From Candidatus Cloacimonadota bacterium (GTDB lineage: Bacteria; Cloacimonadota; Cloacimonadia; Cloacimonadales; TCS61), in NCBI GenBank assembly GCA_021734835.1, contig JAIPIH010000015.1:1-50004 (forward strand): 50,004 nt of DNA. The letters are read 5' to 3'. Numbering within the stretch: position 1 is the stretch's first letter; every line of letters begins with the position of its first letter. Below the pieces are notes generated by a model. It did no database searches, was not told the origin of the DNA, and saw only the letters and a program-made list of their open reading frames with translations. Shown piece by piece: positions 7,360-15,939 of this stretch. Both the position numbers and the translations under genes were made by a program.

Positions 7360-9521
7360 AAAGGAACATCATCATCAGTTATATCAGATACCGATTGATT
7401 ATCCTTAGTAGATTCTTCTTTACCTTGAATATCTTCAGAATCCTTAACCTGCCACTCATCAGCAATTTCTTCCCAATTAATTAATCTATCTTCTTCACCA
7501 ACCCAAACTTTCCAGAACTCTGGATCTTTTGATTTTGGACGATCTTTTTCTTCTAATGTATTCATCTCAACTATAAGAGGTATTGGTGCAGCCCAACCAA
7601 GTAATATCGCCTTCTTAGTAGGAAGAATGGGTAATTCATTTAGTATGCTTCCAAGATTATCAGGAACAAGCTTTTTTACCATTTCTTGATCTCTATCATT
7701 AACTATGCGATGTAAAAGAAATGAATTACATTGAGATAACACAGTTTGAGACAATTCAGATGGTCTTTGTGAAGAAATCATTAATCCAACACCAAATTTT
7801 CTTCCTTCTTTAGCAATTTTTTCGAAAATCTGACTACATAACTTATTTGATGTAATGTCCTCAGATTCAGTATCATATCTTTTAATAAAGTTGTGCGCTT
7901 CTTCAACTACAAGTGTGGTAGGTAAGATATTTCCTGTCATTTTTCTATATCTTTGATGAGCTTCAAAAATAATTCTTGATAGCACAGAAACAATAACATA
8001 CAAGATCTCAGAAGGTAATAGGGAAAGATCAATCACATTTATAGTACCGTTATCATCATTATTACCTATATACTGCCCAAGCCATTTATCTAATGTAATA
8101 TCCTCTTTCGATTCAGTCTCAATAACTGATGCAATTCGAGCATCAGTTAATATACTACGAACTCTCATTAAAAAGAAATCCATAAATTGCTGTGCGTTTT
8201 TTTCTTGGACAAGCCTTTCCAAATGATGAAGAAAAGATTCATTTTGAAAGAAAATAGGACTATCTTCATCAGGTCCAGTATAAACCTGAAATCCTCCTAC
8301 AGTGTCCAGAAATTGATTCAATAAATCTATAGCCTTCTCCACATCAGATTTATCAAAATCGTTATAGTATTCAATCTCTTTTCCATTTGTTACAAAAGTA
8401 TCATATTTTGAATCTGCTATTGATTTAAGCTGCTTTGATAATTCATCTAATCTCTTTTTAGTATCTTCTTTCGTTGCATGTATTATATCATTCTCAGCAT
8501 CTCTTGAAATACTATGAATTTTCTTTCCAAAATCATTCTTACCAGGTTTACCTTTAAAAGAAGAAATCCCTTTCAATAAATCATTTTTTAATTCTATTAA
8601 ACAGCTTGAGTAATAGATCCGAATCTTCAATTCTGAATCAGCAGCTAAATTGATACTGTTTTTAATTTCACGTAAAGTTCTTCTTAATAATGGTCTTTGT
8701 GTTTTTCCACTTGCCCTTGCAATCGAACTCCATTCATAGCTATTCCACATCCAACTTGGCACTTTTAATTGATTATATTCTAATTCTTCTTCCTCAGATT
8801 TATTTAGAATCACTTGATAGCGATTTACAGTGCAAAGACCTTCAAATGCATCATTATATTCTCCATTGGGATCAAGAATAATAAATCTTGAGTTTAGGCT
8901 TTTGTTTTCCTGTATTTCTTTTTTTGCCGATTCCAATGACCATCTTAAAAGACCTGCAACAGAACATGATTTTCCACTACCAGTATTGCCTAAAATTGCT
9001 ATATGTCTACCAAAAACTCTATCAGGATTAACATAAACTGGTGAGTTGGCAGCCATTGGTGATAATCCAATCTTTACTTTAGCGTTTTTATCTTTGTTCT
9101 GTACTATTGCTCTTAATTGAGATTGGTTTGGAATAACTACAATATCGCCTACAGAAGGATAACTATAAACACCTCGTTCGATTTTGTATATTCCATCATC
9201 TTCTTTTAACAAACCAAGAGGACTTACTGATAATTTTCTTAAAGGAAAAGGTAGATCAATTAAATCAAAATCATTATACCCCTTTCTCTTAGGATATTGA
9301 GAGTATTCAATGCCCACCCAAGAAATAATACCAACTAATGCACCTGATTCATTAGGGATTAGAACAAATCCGTTTACTTTTGGGAAAAGCTGTGGAATTC
9401 CAGTATTAAGTGCAGTATTCTAAGGAGCATTAATTTCTAAAAGAACTTTTATACTACTGGGAGAGACGTATTCTAATGATCCAATTGTTAGATTTCTAAC
9501 ATGATTAAAATCATTATTCAT
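7356..9521 (-). CDS. herA: HerA-family DNA translocase/ATPase of a SIR2-HerA system, with in-frame TAG at codon 34
   Basis: The natural start is probably the ATG at 9521, overlapping the sir2 end by 8 bases. The first 33 codons (ending LLEINAP) and the codons after the TAG (NTALNTGIPQLFPKVNGF) together form a continuous HAS-barrel, as expected for HerA. The TAG at 9422-9420 would need only one C-to-T change from CAG (Gln). The longest uninterrupted ORF starts only at GTG 9317 (653 aa) and lacks the first barrel strands and a ribosome binding site. Walker A GNTGSGKS (about residues 178-185) and Walker B TLVVEEAHNF are intact. HerA hexamers partner SIR2 NADases in known anti-phage systems. Full length would be about 721 codons. 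The TAG may be inactivation, read-through or an error. Confidence 0.85.
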
Positions 9522-10770
9522 CTTTGTCCTCTTTCTCAACTTCACCTTTAGATAAATCTCCCCTTTTTTTATCAATTGCATGCTTTCGATCAGAGATTCT
9601 ATCAATTGCTGATTTAGGCAGGTAATTTTCTGTTAATGTACGTATATTTCCAAAGTGATTTCCAATCAACAGTGTGACTTGTGAGGGATTGCATTTATCA
9701 AAAAATTTCTTTATTCTGCCTTCTGATGCATCATAAGATATAATAACAAGATGAGTTGAAGGAATTTTCATCATATCGAAAATAATGTTATTAATATGAG
9801 AATCTCCAAAACCATATCCATAAGTAACTAATACAGAATTTGGTCTACAAGTAGCAGTTGAAAAATCTCTAAATAATTCTGAATAAGGATAATAAGCAGT
9901 ATCAATCCCCTTTGATGAATTTGGATATATAACACTCATCTCATATGGATTTTCTAACTCAAGATTATCTGATTTACAACCAAAGACCATTGGTCTTTTA
10001 TGGATTATATTAGAATCGAAAAACCAATCAAGCGAACCATGTAGTTTCGTGTATCTTACTACTCCTTCAACATAACGGGGTTCCCCTCTAATTCCTGGAG
10101 GATTATAATGATAATCAAGCTCCATTTTATGCATTCTCAAAATAGGATTTAACTTACCTACAAATCTATCAAGAGTATAAAGACCAGCAGAATCAAGAGC
10201 ATATTCTATTAATCTATCATAATTTGTTGTAAATATATTCAATCTGTCACGAGTAGCATTTCTGCTACTAAAGCTAATTAAAAACCGTTTCAGTAATGAA
10301 AGAGCACTATTTCCTTTTTCAGCTGATAATAATGAGGTTTCATTTTTGAGAAGATTGAGAATCAATTCTCTAAGCTTGCTGTTTATTTCTTCACCTAATT
10401 TTTCAAGATTAGGATCTCTGGTAATTCTAAAGCCTTTATATAACTCAATAGCTGTTCTTAAATCATCCTCAAAATTAGCTTTTCCTCTATCTAATCTTTC
10501 AGCATCTTCATCAGCTATTTTATGAATTTCATCGTTTTTAACTTCAAAATCAATTCGTTGCATTGCTTGTGGCTCTACTTCAGCTTCGTAACAAATCCCT
10601 GAAGTAAGTCCAGTACCTACAAGTAGAGATAAATGTTCACTTTGAAAGATAGCAGTTAACCACGGTTCTATTTTTGAGCGAAGCTCTTTCTCATCAGGAG
10701 ATTCAGACCCCTCAGGAATTTCATTTGCAATAAATAATATATGATCTTTTCCCCAATCTATTGAATCCAT
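9514..10770 (-). CDS. SIR2-domain defence protein (NADase partner of HerA)
   Basis: 418 aa. SIR2 fold motifs are clear: VGTG (residues 51-54), TTNYDRLIE (181-189) with the catalytic-type Asn, KLHGSLDW (242-249) with the catalytic His, and YGYGFGDSH (317-325). SIR2 proteins paired with HerA deplete NAD+ or act as nucleases when triggered by phage. An AAGGAGG ribosome binding site precedes the ATG by 6 bases. It lies 23 bases downstream of the type III res gene and overlaps herA, so all four genes probably share a transcript. The C-terminus is a charged, Lys/Glu-rich tail. No lesion is visible. Confidence 0.88.
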   Translation of the reverse strand: MDSIDWGKDHILFIANEIPEGSESPDEKELRSKIEPWLTAIFQSEHLSLLVGTGLTSGICYEAEVEPQAMQRIDFEVKNDEIHKIADEDAERLDRGKANFEDDLRTAIELYKGFRITRDPNLEKLGEEINSKLRELILNLLKNETSLLSAEKGNSALSLLKRFLISFSSRNATRDRLNIFTTNYDRLIEYALDSAGLYTLDRFVGKLNPILRMHKMELDYHYNPPGIRGEPRYVEGVVRYTKLHGSLDWFFDSNIIHKRPMVFGCKSDNLELENPYEMSVIYPNSSKGIDTAYYPYSELFRDFSTATCRPNSVLVTYGYGFGDSHINNIIFDMMKIPSTHLVIISYDASEGRIKKFFDKCNPSQVTLLIGNHFGNIRTLTENYLPKSAIDRISDRKHAIDKKRGDLSKGEVEKEDKDE

Positions 10771-10793
10771 ATTGACCTCCTTAAATCAATAAA

Positions 10794-13343
10794 TTAATTA
10801 ACTAAAGTCTCCTCCAATGTTTTCTTGAATTCATTTTCATTTGCATTATTGTAAAAAGGAACTCCAGTAATAAGATACTTATCAGAATGAATACTAATAG
10901 TCCTGTTCTCTTTTTTGATATCTTTTAAGAAATCTTCTTTCCATTTATCTTTGGGTGCTAAATGTCCACCTTTTGGTTCAATAAATACTTGATAGGTAAT
11001 CTCATCTCCATCATTTTGTTTACAGAATAAAAGGAAATCAGGTTCAAAAGCTCTTCCAAGTTTATCATAGATCTTTAACTCACGCTCATTTCTTATCAGG
11101 TAAATATTCGAATACTTCTTTTCTAAATGTTTAAAGCGACGGGCAAACATTTTAACAAATTCCTTCTCTTCACTTGTTCCATAATTCGCATTGAATACAT
11201 ACCAAGGCTCATCTGCAACAACGCTTTCTTGTCCGTCTGCTTTGACACTGTTTTTGGGTACTCTAATCTCTTTATCCTTAAATACATTAAACACAAAATC
11301 ATTTATGTAATCTGATCCTTCAAATTCTGTTAGATTGGATTTAATGTCAGTTTCTATGGATGACAACATTCCTTGTAGCGCTGACAAGTAATCATGATTA
11401 TCAATGTTCTTTAATCTATCATTTGTACCATTGAAAGTAATTTCCAATTTATTTAAATATTTAGCTATGAAATCTGAAATGGAATCAATATTACCAAAAT
11501 ATCGCTTTATGTTATTGAAATAGAAAAACGGATTCTGAGTTAATGCAAATCTGATAACATGCTGCGGAATATTAGGTAGCGGAATATCTTTTTGTACCAT
11601 TTTGCTTGTACCATTCACTTCTTGATCAGGTGTAAAGATATGAGAAATTCTACCTATTCCAGATGATAAAGTAAAATCATAGTTCTTTTTCTTAACTCCA
11701 AGATCTTCAAATGATTTCACATTGTTATAACTCTTCTCAATCTTTTTATTATAGAATACTTTACCTTTATTATAAAAATCTGTATCCTTAAAATCTAATT
11801 TTAAAGTTAACTGTTTAGTTTCAAGATTCTCATCATCTTCATAAATTCCAGTATCAATCAAAGCTTGCTTCAATTCGGATATATAGCGACTATCTTCTTT
11901 AGTATGATAATATAGCTCTTCCAAAATTTTGAGATCATTAGAAATATCATCATCAAATTTCCGAGTATATGGATCTTGTCCTTCTTCTAAAGTAAAAGGA
12001 AAATATCTTGCTCCTCTTCCAACTAATTGTGCTTCAGAAATTGTAGTTTTACCGGGCTTACCAGCACGTCCATCTCTTCCTTCATATAATCGAACAATAT
12101 CAAAAAGATTAAGAACATCCCAACCTTCATTAAGTTTCTGGACTGCGAAGACCGCTCTGATTGGATTATTCTCATCTTCAAGAGTGTTTAGCATGATCTG
12201 ATTATATTCAGCTTCTTTGTCGTTATTTGCACTAATACAATACTCTTCTCTAAAATGCAATTTTAATCGTGATGTAATCTCATTATAAGAAATTTCCTGA
12301 TCATCAAAAAATTTGAAAGCTTTTTGAATGACATCAACCGTTGAGGTTTTTTTCACATTTTCAATCATTTCAGGAGATAATTCATCAATCAGTAGATGAA
12401 ATTTCTCTTTGTTTGCTTGGGATTCTTTTATTGTTCTCTTAGCTTTGAATAAAATTACTGGTTTCAAATTAATATCATTTGAAGTAGCTAACTCCTGTCT
12501 GTAAAGGTTTAGGATAAGAGCTTGAATAATTCTCTCTTTTTCATCATAAAGGGATCTAATCAGATCAATTTCTTTAGAATATTTATCCATTCTGAATTGA
12601 GCTAAATCATATTTGTGAAGAACTTTATCCTGATACTTCTCTGCAATTTCCCGACTTTCATAATCGAGTGTAGCTGTAAATTCCAATAGAATATTATCTA
12701 AGTTAGCTGCTAATAATTTTGCAACAGTATTTTCCCAACTTGGAATTTCAAAGACTTCCATTTGTTTTGTTGCAGTACTTAAGTGATGTGCTTCATCAGC
12801 TATAAGCACTATTTTCTTATTATTAAAATCTTCATAGGTAACACTATTTTCTTTTGTATTATTAAGATCTAAATGTAATTGTTGGATAGTTGTGAATTTA
12901 ATGTTAATGTTTTCTAAATCAGCTTCTTCGAAATTAGCTACTTCTTTTATCTGAATTTCAAGACCATCAATAACTAATTTATTACTGAATAAATACTTGT
13001 TTGCTTGATAGTTAAGGAAATTATCTTGTGTCTTTTTGATGATATTATTACTGTTAACAAAGAAAAGGAAATTGCGATAACCTTTTCGATACATATATAG
13101 AATCAATCCAGCCATGATCAGTGTTTTACCACTACCTGTAGCCATGTTAAACAAAAGATGAATTGGTCTATTAGGTTTTTCTTCGAAATCTTCTGTATCA
13201 GTATAAATGAATCTTCTGAAAGTCTCTTTTTGATATGGACGAAGCTTAAATTTTAAATTATCAATTATGCAATTAGGTATAACGATCTGGGATAATGCTC
13301 TCCGAGCAAATGGATTATTGAATATTTCGTGTAAATAAGCCAT
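10794..13343 (-). CDS. res: type III restriction endonuclease subunit Res
   Basis: 849 aa. Superfamily 2 helicase: Walker A MATGSGKT (residues 67-74), DEAH box (183-186), later helicase segments including QLVGRGARY (motif VI). The C-terminal PD-(D/E)XK nuclease reads FEPDFLLF then FIEPKGG. Res forms a complex with Mod and cleaves DNA 25-27 bp from one site when two opposed unmethylated sites are met. It begins 6 bases after the mod stop. The gene reads intact, and length and domain order are typical of the family. Confidence 0.93.
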   Translation of the reverse strand: MAYLHEIFNNPFARRALSQIVIPNCIIDNLKFKLRPYQKETFRRFIYTDTEDFEEKPNRPIHLLFNMATGSGKTLIMAGLILYMYRKGYRNFLFFVNSNNIIKKTQDNFLNYQANKYLFSNKLVIDGLEIQIKEVANFEEADLENINIKFTTIQQLHLDLNNTKENSVTYEDFNNKKIVLIADEAHHLSTATKQMEVFEIPSWENTVAKLLAANLDNILLEFTATLDYESREIAEKYQDKVLHKYDLAQFRMDKYSKEIDLIRSLYDEKERIIQALILNLYRQELATSNDINLKPVILFKAKRTIKESQANKEKFHLLIDELSPEMIENVKKTSTVDVIQKAFKFFDDQEISYNEITSRLKLHFREEYCISANNDKEAEYNQIMLNTLEDENNPIRAVFAVQKLNEGWDVLNLFDIVRLYEGRDGRAGKPGKTTISEAQLVGRGARYFPFTLEEGQDPYTRKFDDDISNDLKILEELYYHTKEDSRYISELKQALIDTGIYEDDENLETKQLTLKLDFKDTDFYNKGKVFYNKKIEKSYNNVKSFEDLGVKKKNYDFTLSSGIGRISHIFTPDQEVNGTSKMVQKDIPLPNIPQHVIRFALTQNPFFYFNNIKRYFGNIDSISDFIAKYLNKLEITFNGTNDRLKNIDNHDYLSALQGMLSSIETDIKSNLTEFEGSDYINDFVFNVFKDKEIRVPKNSVKADGQESVVADEPWYVFNANYGTSEEKEFVKMFARRFKHLEKKYSNIYLIRNERELKIYDKLGRAFEPDFLLFCKQNDGDEITYQVFIEPKGGHLAPKDKWKEDFLKDIKKENRTISIHSDKYLITGVPFYNNANENEFKKTLEETLVN

Positions 13344-13349
13344 TTTCTT

Positions 13350-15092
13350 TTATCCTTCGATCTGGTAGAAATCTTGTGTTACTTTTTTCTCTAAATCTGT
13401 GCATTCGAAATCTGAGTCATGTAATGAAGATAGATTGACATACAACTGATTTTTATCAAGAATTTCACAAAGGTGTTTTTTCTGTTCATTCAGACTAAGA
13501 GCTTTGAATTCCTCAATACGCTCATGTTGTTTTATTATGTCCAAATTATAATATAAAAAACTCCTATCTTTCATTAGTTCCAATGTAGATAATAAGGTTT
13601 CAGTATCCTTAGCATCCTCAATCTGATCAATAAAAAATTGGTTATATTTTTTTAACTCTAAATAAACAAAACTGCCCGAATTATTTTGTTCTATCACTTT
13701 CTGCACACGCTTTGAAGTAACTGTTTCAACATAATTCATTTGCTCACATAATATGAATTGTCTTTCTCCCTCATTATCTTCTTTTAATTGCAAGACTGCA
13801 TGAGCAGTGGTGCCACTACCTGCAAAAAAATCCAGTATAATATCTTTATCATCTGAAAGTATTTTAATAATATCTATAACAGCATATAAAGATTTTGGAT
13901 AGGAAAACTCACTTCTTCCCAATAGTGATCTTAATAGCATTATGCCATTACTGGATGCATCATATTTGGAATCATACCAGACGGTTCTCGGTTTTCTACC
14001 CTGTATATCAGATGCTCTTCTTTTCTTATATATTTTGTAATGACCTTTAACTTTTTTAACTAATAATTCGGTATCACACTTCGTTTCAAAAGTCTTTTTA
14101 CCCCATCTCCAAGTTTTTTCTTCTCCGTTATTATTTATTGGGAGAATTTCAACAGATCCTTCAGTAGAGTTTAATGATAATTTATCAGTCACAGTATTGT
14201 AGTATATTGGGTAATATAAATTAGGTCTTTCATGTTTATTGGAATTATTACCTGTTCTCATGTAAGGTGTTTCAGCATAATTAGAAATATCATCTTGTTT
14301 ATTAAATTGTTTCAAATCTTTCTCGCTGAATTTAAAGTTTTTAAGTTTTACGAGTTCAATGTTTTTTGCGTAAACTAACATATATTCATGCATAGTTGCA
14401 AAATACTTGTCATCATTTCTTCCTCTTGGATTATGAACACCTACTACTGTTCCTAATCGGTTTTCTCCACCAAATATTTCATCCATAAGTGTTCTTAAAG
14501 TATGATGTTCATAATCATCGATAGCAGCGATAATTACTCCATTCTTACGTAACAGCAACTTAGCAATTTCAAGTCGATTCTTCATGAAAGTGAGCCAGGA
14601 TGAACGTTTAAAAGTATTGTTATAGGTAAATGTATCCCCACTACCACCAGTATTGTAAGGCGGGTCTATGTAAATTAGTTTAATTTTTCCCAGAAATTCT
14701 TTTTTAAGTGAATGTAATGTTAGTAAATTATTTCCTTTAAAAATAAGATTGTCGGTTATTGTATTTTCTGGTAATCCTCTCTTTTGGTTCAATTCAGAAT
14801 CACGTTTAAAAGAGCTAAAATTATGTTCTCCATGTATATTTATAACCTTAGGATTAGTGAGTACCTTGGACTCTAATAATTGGGTAATTTCATCTTGAGC
14901 GAGTATTTCATTAAAGAAAATTTCATCCCGTTTCTGCTCTTCACTGCTTTGCCCACCTTCTAAGATGCAATCTTTAAAAGGCCAAACTAAAGATACTTCA
15001 TTTCTTTGTTTTAGGTACTTTCCACCAATAGTCAAACCTACTTTGTTTTTATACTGAGTGTAGCTGTCATTGAGATAATTTTTTTTACTCAA
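13350..15092 (-). CDS. mod: type III DNA methyltransferase Mod, main part (5' end frameshifted)
   Basis: 580 aa as an open frame from TTG 15092. Adenine-N6 methyltransferase of the beta class: catalytic motif IV DPPYNTG (143-149) precedes the SAM-binding motif DFFAGSGTT (421-429), with the target-recognition region between. It modifies the recognition site and supplies specificity to Res. The first residues (KKNYLNDSYTQYKNKVGL) continue a protein whose first part is encoded in another frame just upstream (15085-15399). A single inserted base next to an A8 run would explain this. TTG as a genuine start is possible but has no clear ribosome binding site. Confidence 0.9.
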   Translation of the reverse strand: MSKKNYLNDSYTQYKNKVGLTIGGKYLKQRNEVSLVWPFKDCILEGGQSSEEQKRDEIFFNEILAQDEITQLLESKVLTNPKVINIHGEHNFSSFKRDSELNQKRGLPENTITDNLIFKGNNLLTLHSLKKEFLGKIKLIYIDPPYNTGGSGDTFTYNNTFKRSSWLTFMKNRLEIAKLLLRKNGVIIAAIDDYEHHTLRTLMDEIFGGENRLGTVVGVHNPRGRNDDKYFATMHEYMLVYAKNIELVKLKNFKFSEKDLKQFNKQDDISNYAETPYMRTGNNSNKHERPNLYYPIYYNTVTDKLSLNSTEGSVEILPINNNGEEKTWRWGKKTFETKCDTELLVKKVKGHYKIYKKRRASDIQGRKPRTVWYDSKYDASSNGIMLLRSLLGRSEFSYPKSLYAVIDIIKILSDDKDIILDFFAGSGTTAHAVLQLKEDNEGERQFILCEQMNYVETVTSKRVQKVIEQNNSGSFVYLELKKYNQFFIDQIEDAKDTETLLSTLELMKDRSFLYYNLDIIKQHERIEEFKALSLNEQKKHLCEILDKNQLYVNLSSLHDSDFECTDLEKKVTQDFYQIEG

Positions 15093-15399
15093 GAAATTGA
15101 ATGAATAGACTTTGATTAAAGACTAAGACTTCTTTTATCTTCACGAAAAAATTTTCCTTGAGGATTATATTATCTAATAAAAGCTCGATTAGCTCAGGAT
15201 CAAAATTTTGAGCTTTATTAATTACAACCCATTTCTTTAATTCACCGTTATCTGATATATAGTTTGGTTCTAGTTTAAGTTGTTCAAATAATTCATTATA
15301 TAGCTTCATGTATTTTACCTCACTAAAATTCAATGTGTCCACATGAAAGGCATGTATTGATTTCAGAGCTGCCTCTCCAAGTTCTCTTTTTATGGTCAT
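15085..15399 (-). CDS. mod: N-terminal part of type III Mod, separated by +1 frameshift
   Basis: 104 aa. The segment from MKLYNELFEQLKLEP through KKWVVINKAQNFDPELIELL to FNQSLFIQFLE is the standard N-terminal domain of type III Mod proteins. It should run directly into the KKNYLNDSYT sequence of the next frame. It ends in TAA formed by the base preceding the A8 tract; removing one base (for instance the T of GAG T AAAAAAAA) restores one continuous Mod of about 680 aa. The start is ATG 15399, or the internal ATG of MKLYNEL at 15309, which matches the usual family start. Confidence 0.8.
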   Translation of the reverse strand: MTIKRELGEAALKSIHAFHVDTLNFSEVKYMKLYNELFEQLKLEPNYISDNGELKKWVVINKAQNFDPELIELLLDNIILKENFFVKIKEVLVFNQSLFIQFLE

Positions 15400-15482
15400 G
15401 CAGTAGATTCTGCAATCCTGAATCCGTCAATAAGATTCTATGGCAAACCATCACAACTCGATTTGCTTAATACTGTTACATA

Positions 15483-15511
15483 ATATTAATGTGGTAATCA
15501 TGCTGTCACAA
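15483..15511 (-). promoter_or_regulatory. predicted sigma-70 promoter of the defence operon
   Basis: Read on the minus strand: TTGTGA (15511-15506), a 17-base spacer, TAATAT (15488-15483). It lies about 85 bases before the mod N-terminal ATG and 76 bases past the tRNA 3' end. It is the only good promoter-like pair seen upstream of the mod-res-sir2-herA run. Confidence 0.5.
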
Positions 15512-15586
15512 GCGGCAGATTTAGGTGTCCCTTTTTTATAAAATTGCAACAGAAAAAAGATCAGTTTTGCTGGTGTTTATAAAAAA

Positions 15587-15663
15587 TGGTACCCCTGACC
15601 CGATTTGAACAGGTGACCTTTTCCTTAGGAGGGAACTGCTCTATCCAACTGAGCTACAGGGGC
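15587..15663 (-). tRNA. tRNA-Arg (anticodon CCU)
   Basis: A full cloverleaf can be drawn on the minus strand: acceptor GCCCCTG/CAGGGGT, D stem GCTC/GAGC, anticodon loop CTCCTAA giving anticodon CCU (reads AGG), T loop TTCAAAT, discriminator A and an encoded CCA tail (15589-15587). One mismatch closes the anticodon stem. The 3' end points towards the defence island, the classical side for island insertion. It is an ordinary Arg tRNA and not an amber suppressor. Confidence 0.95.
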
Positions 15664-15713
15664 AACCTCAATAAAACCAATTTTTAGGAAGGGTAATGAT
15701 GTCAAGAACTACA

Positions 15714-15744
15714 TAATAAAAAGGGCTGCAAAATTTTGCAGCCC
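15714..15744 (-). terminator. rho-independent terminator of the 21-codon gene
   Basis: A perfect palindrome with arms GGGCTGCAAAA/TTTTGCAGCCC (15723-15744) is followed on the minus strand by a TTTTTATT run. It stands 24 bases after the stop of the mini-gene at 15769-15834 and before the tRNA. Confidence 0.85.
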
Positions 15745-15768
15745 AATCTATATTATCAGATGATCTGA

Positions 15769-15834
15769 TTAGTTATTTAAACGGAGAGATTCTTTTTTCT
15801 CTTTCCACATTTCAATTAGATTTTGTTTTCTCAT
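15769..15834 (-). CDS. 21-aa small protein with own ribosome binding site and terminator
   Basis: Open frame of 21 codons beginning MRKQNLIEMW and ending KESLRLNN. It is highly charged and Lys/Glu-rich, and probably forms one amphipathic helix. It is preceded by a near-perfect ribosome binding site (AAAGGAGG, 5 bases before ATG) and followed by a strong intrinsic terminator, so it looks like a complete transcription unit and not chance. A -10-like TATAAT lies on the minus strand at about 15868-15873, with a poor -35. It may be a stand-alone small protein or the leader of a small RNA. No family is recognised. Confidence 0.55.
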   Translation of the reverse strand: MRKQNLIEMWKEKKESLRLNN

Positions 15835-15939
15835 CTTTTCCTCCTTTATCTTTTCTGATATAGTAATTATAAAATTCAGTTTCCCAAATAGAAATTGACA
15901 AAATAATGATATTTTTTCTAATTCTATTTAGAGGTAAGC

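Noticed and set aside
9420-9605. 61-aa ORF between sir2 and herA as a separate gene
   Set aside because: It is the N-terminal part of HerA (from ATG 9521) in the same frame, cut by TAG; the portion upstream of 9521 is a shadow of the sir2 end.
15061-15100. A8 run in mod as an on/off phase-variation tract
   Set aside because: The TAA stop lies at the edge of the run in the upstream frame, so changing the number of A residues does not restore the reading frame.
1-15399. General recoding of TAG as an amino acid in the mobile element
   Set aside because: MuB, DUF3164 and HTH_17 genes all end in TAG with the next gene starting within a few bases or a normal gap; core genes also use TAG. The only tRNA seen reads CCU.
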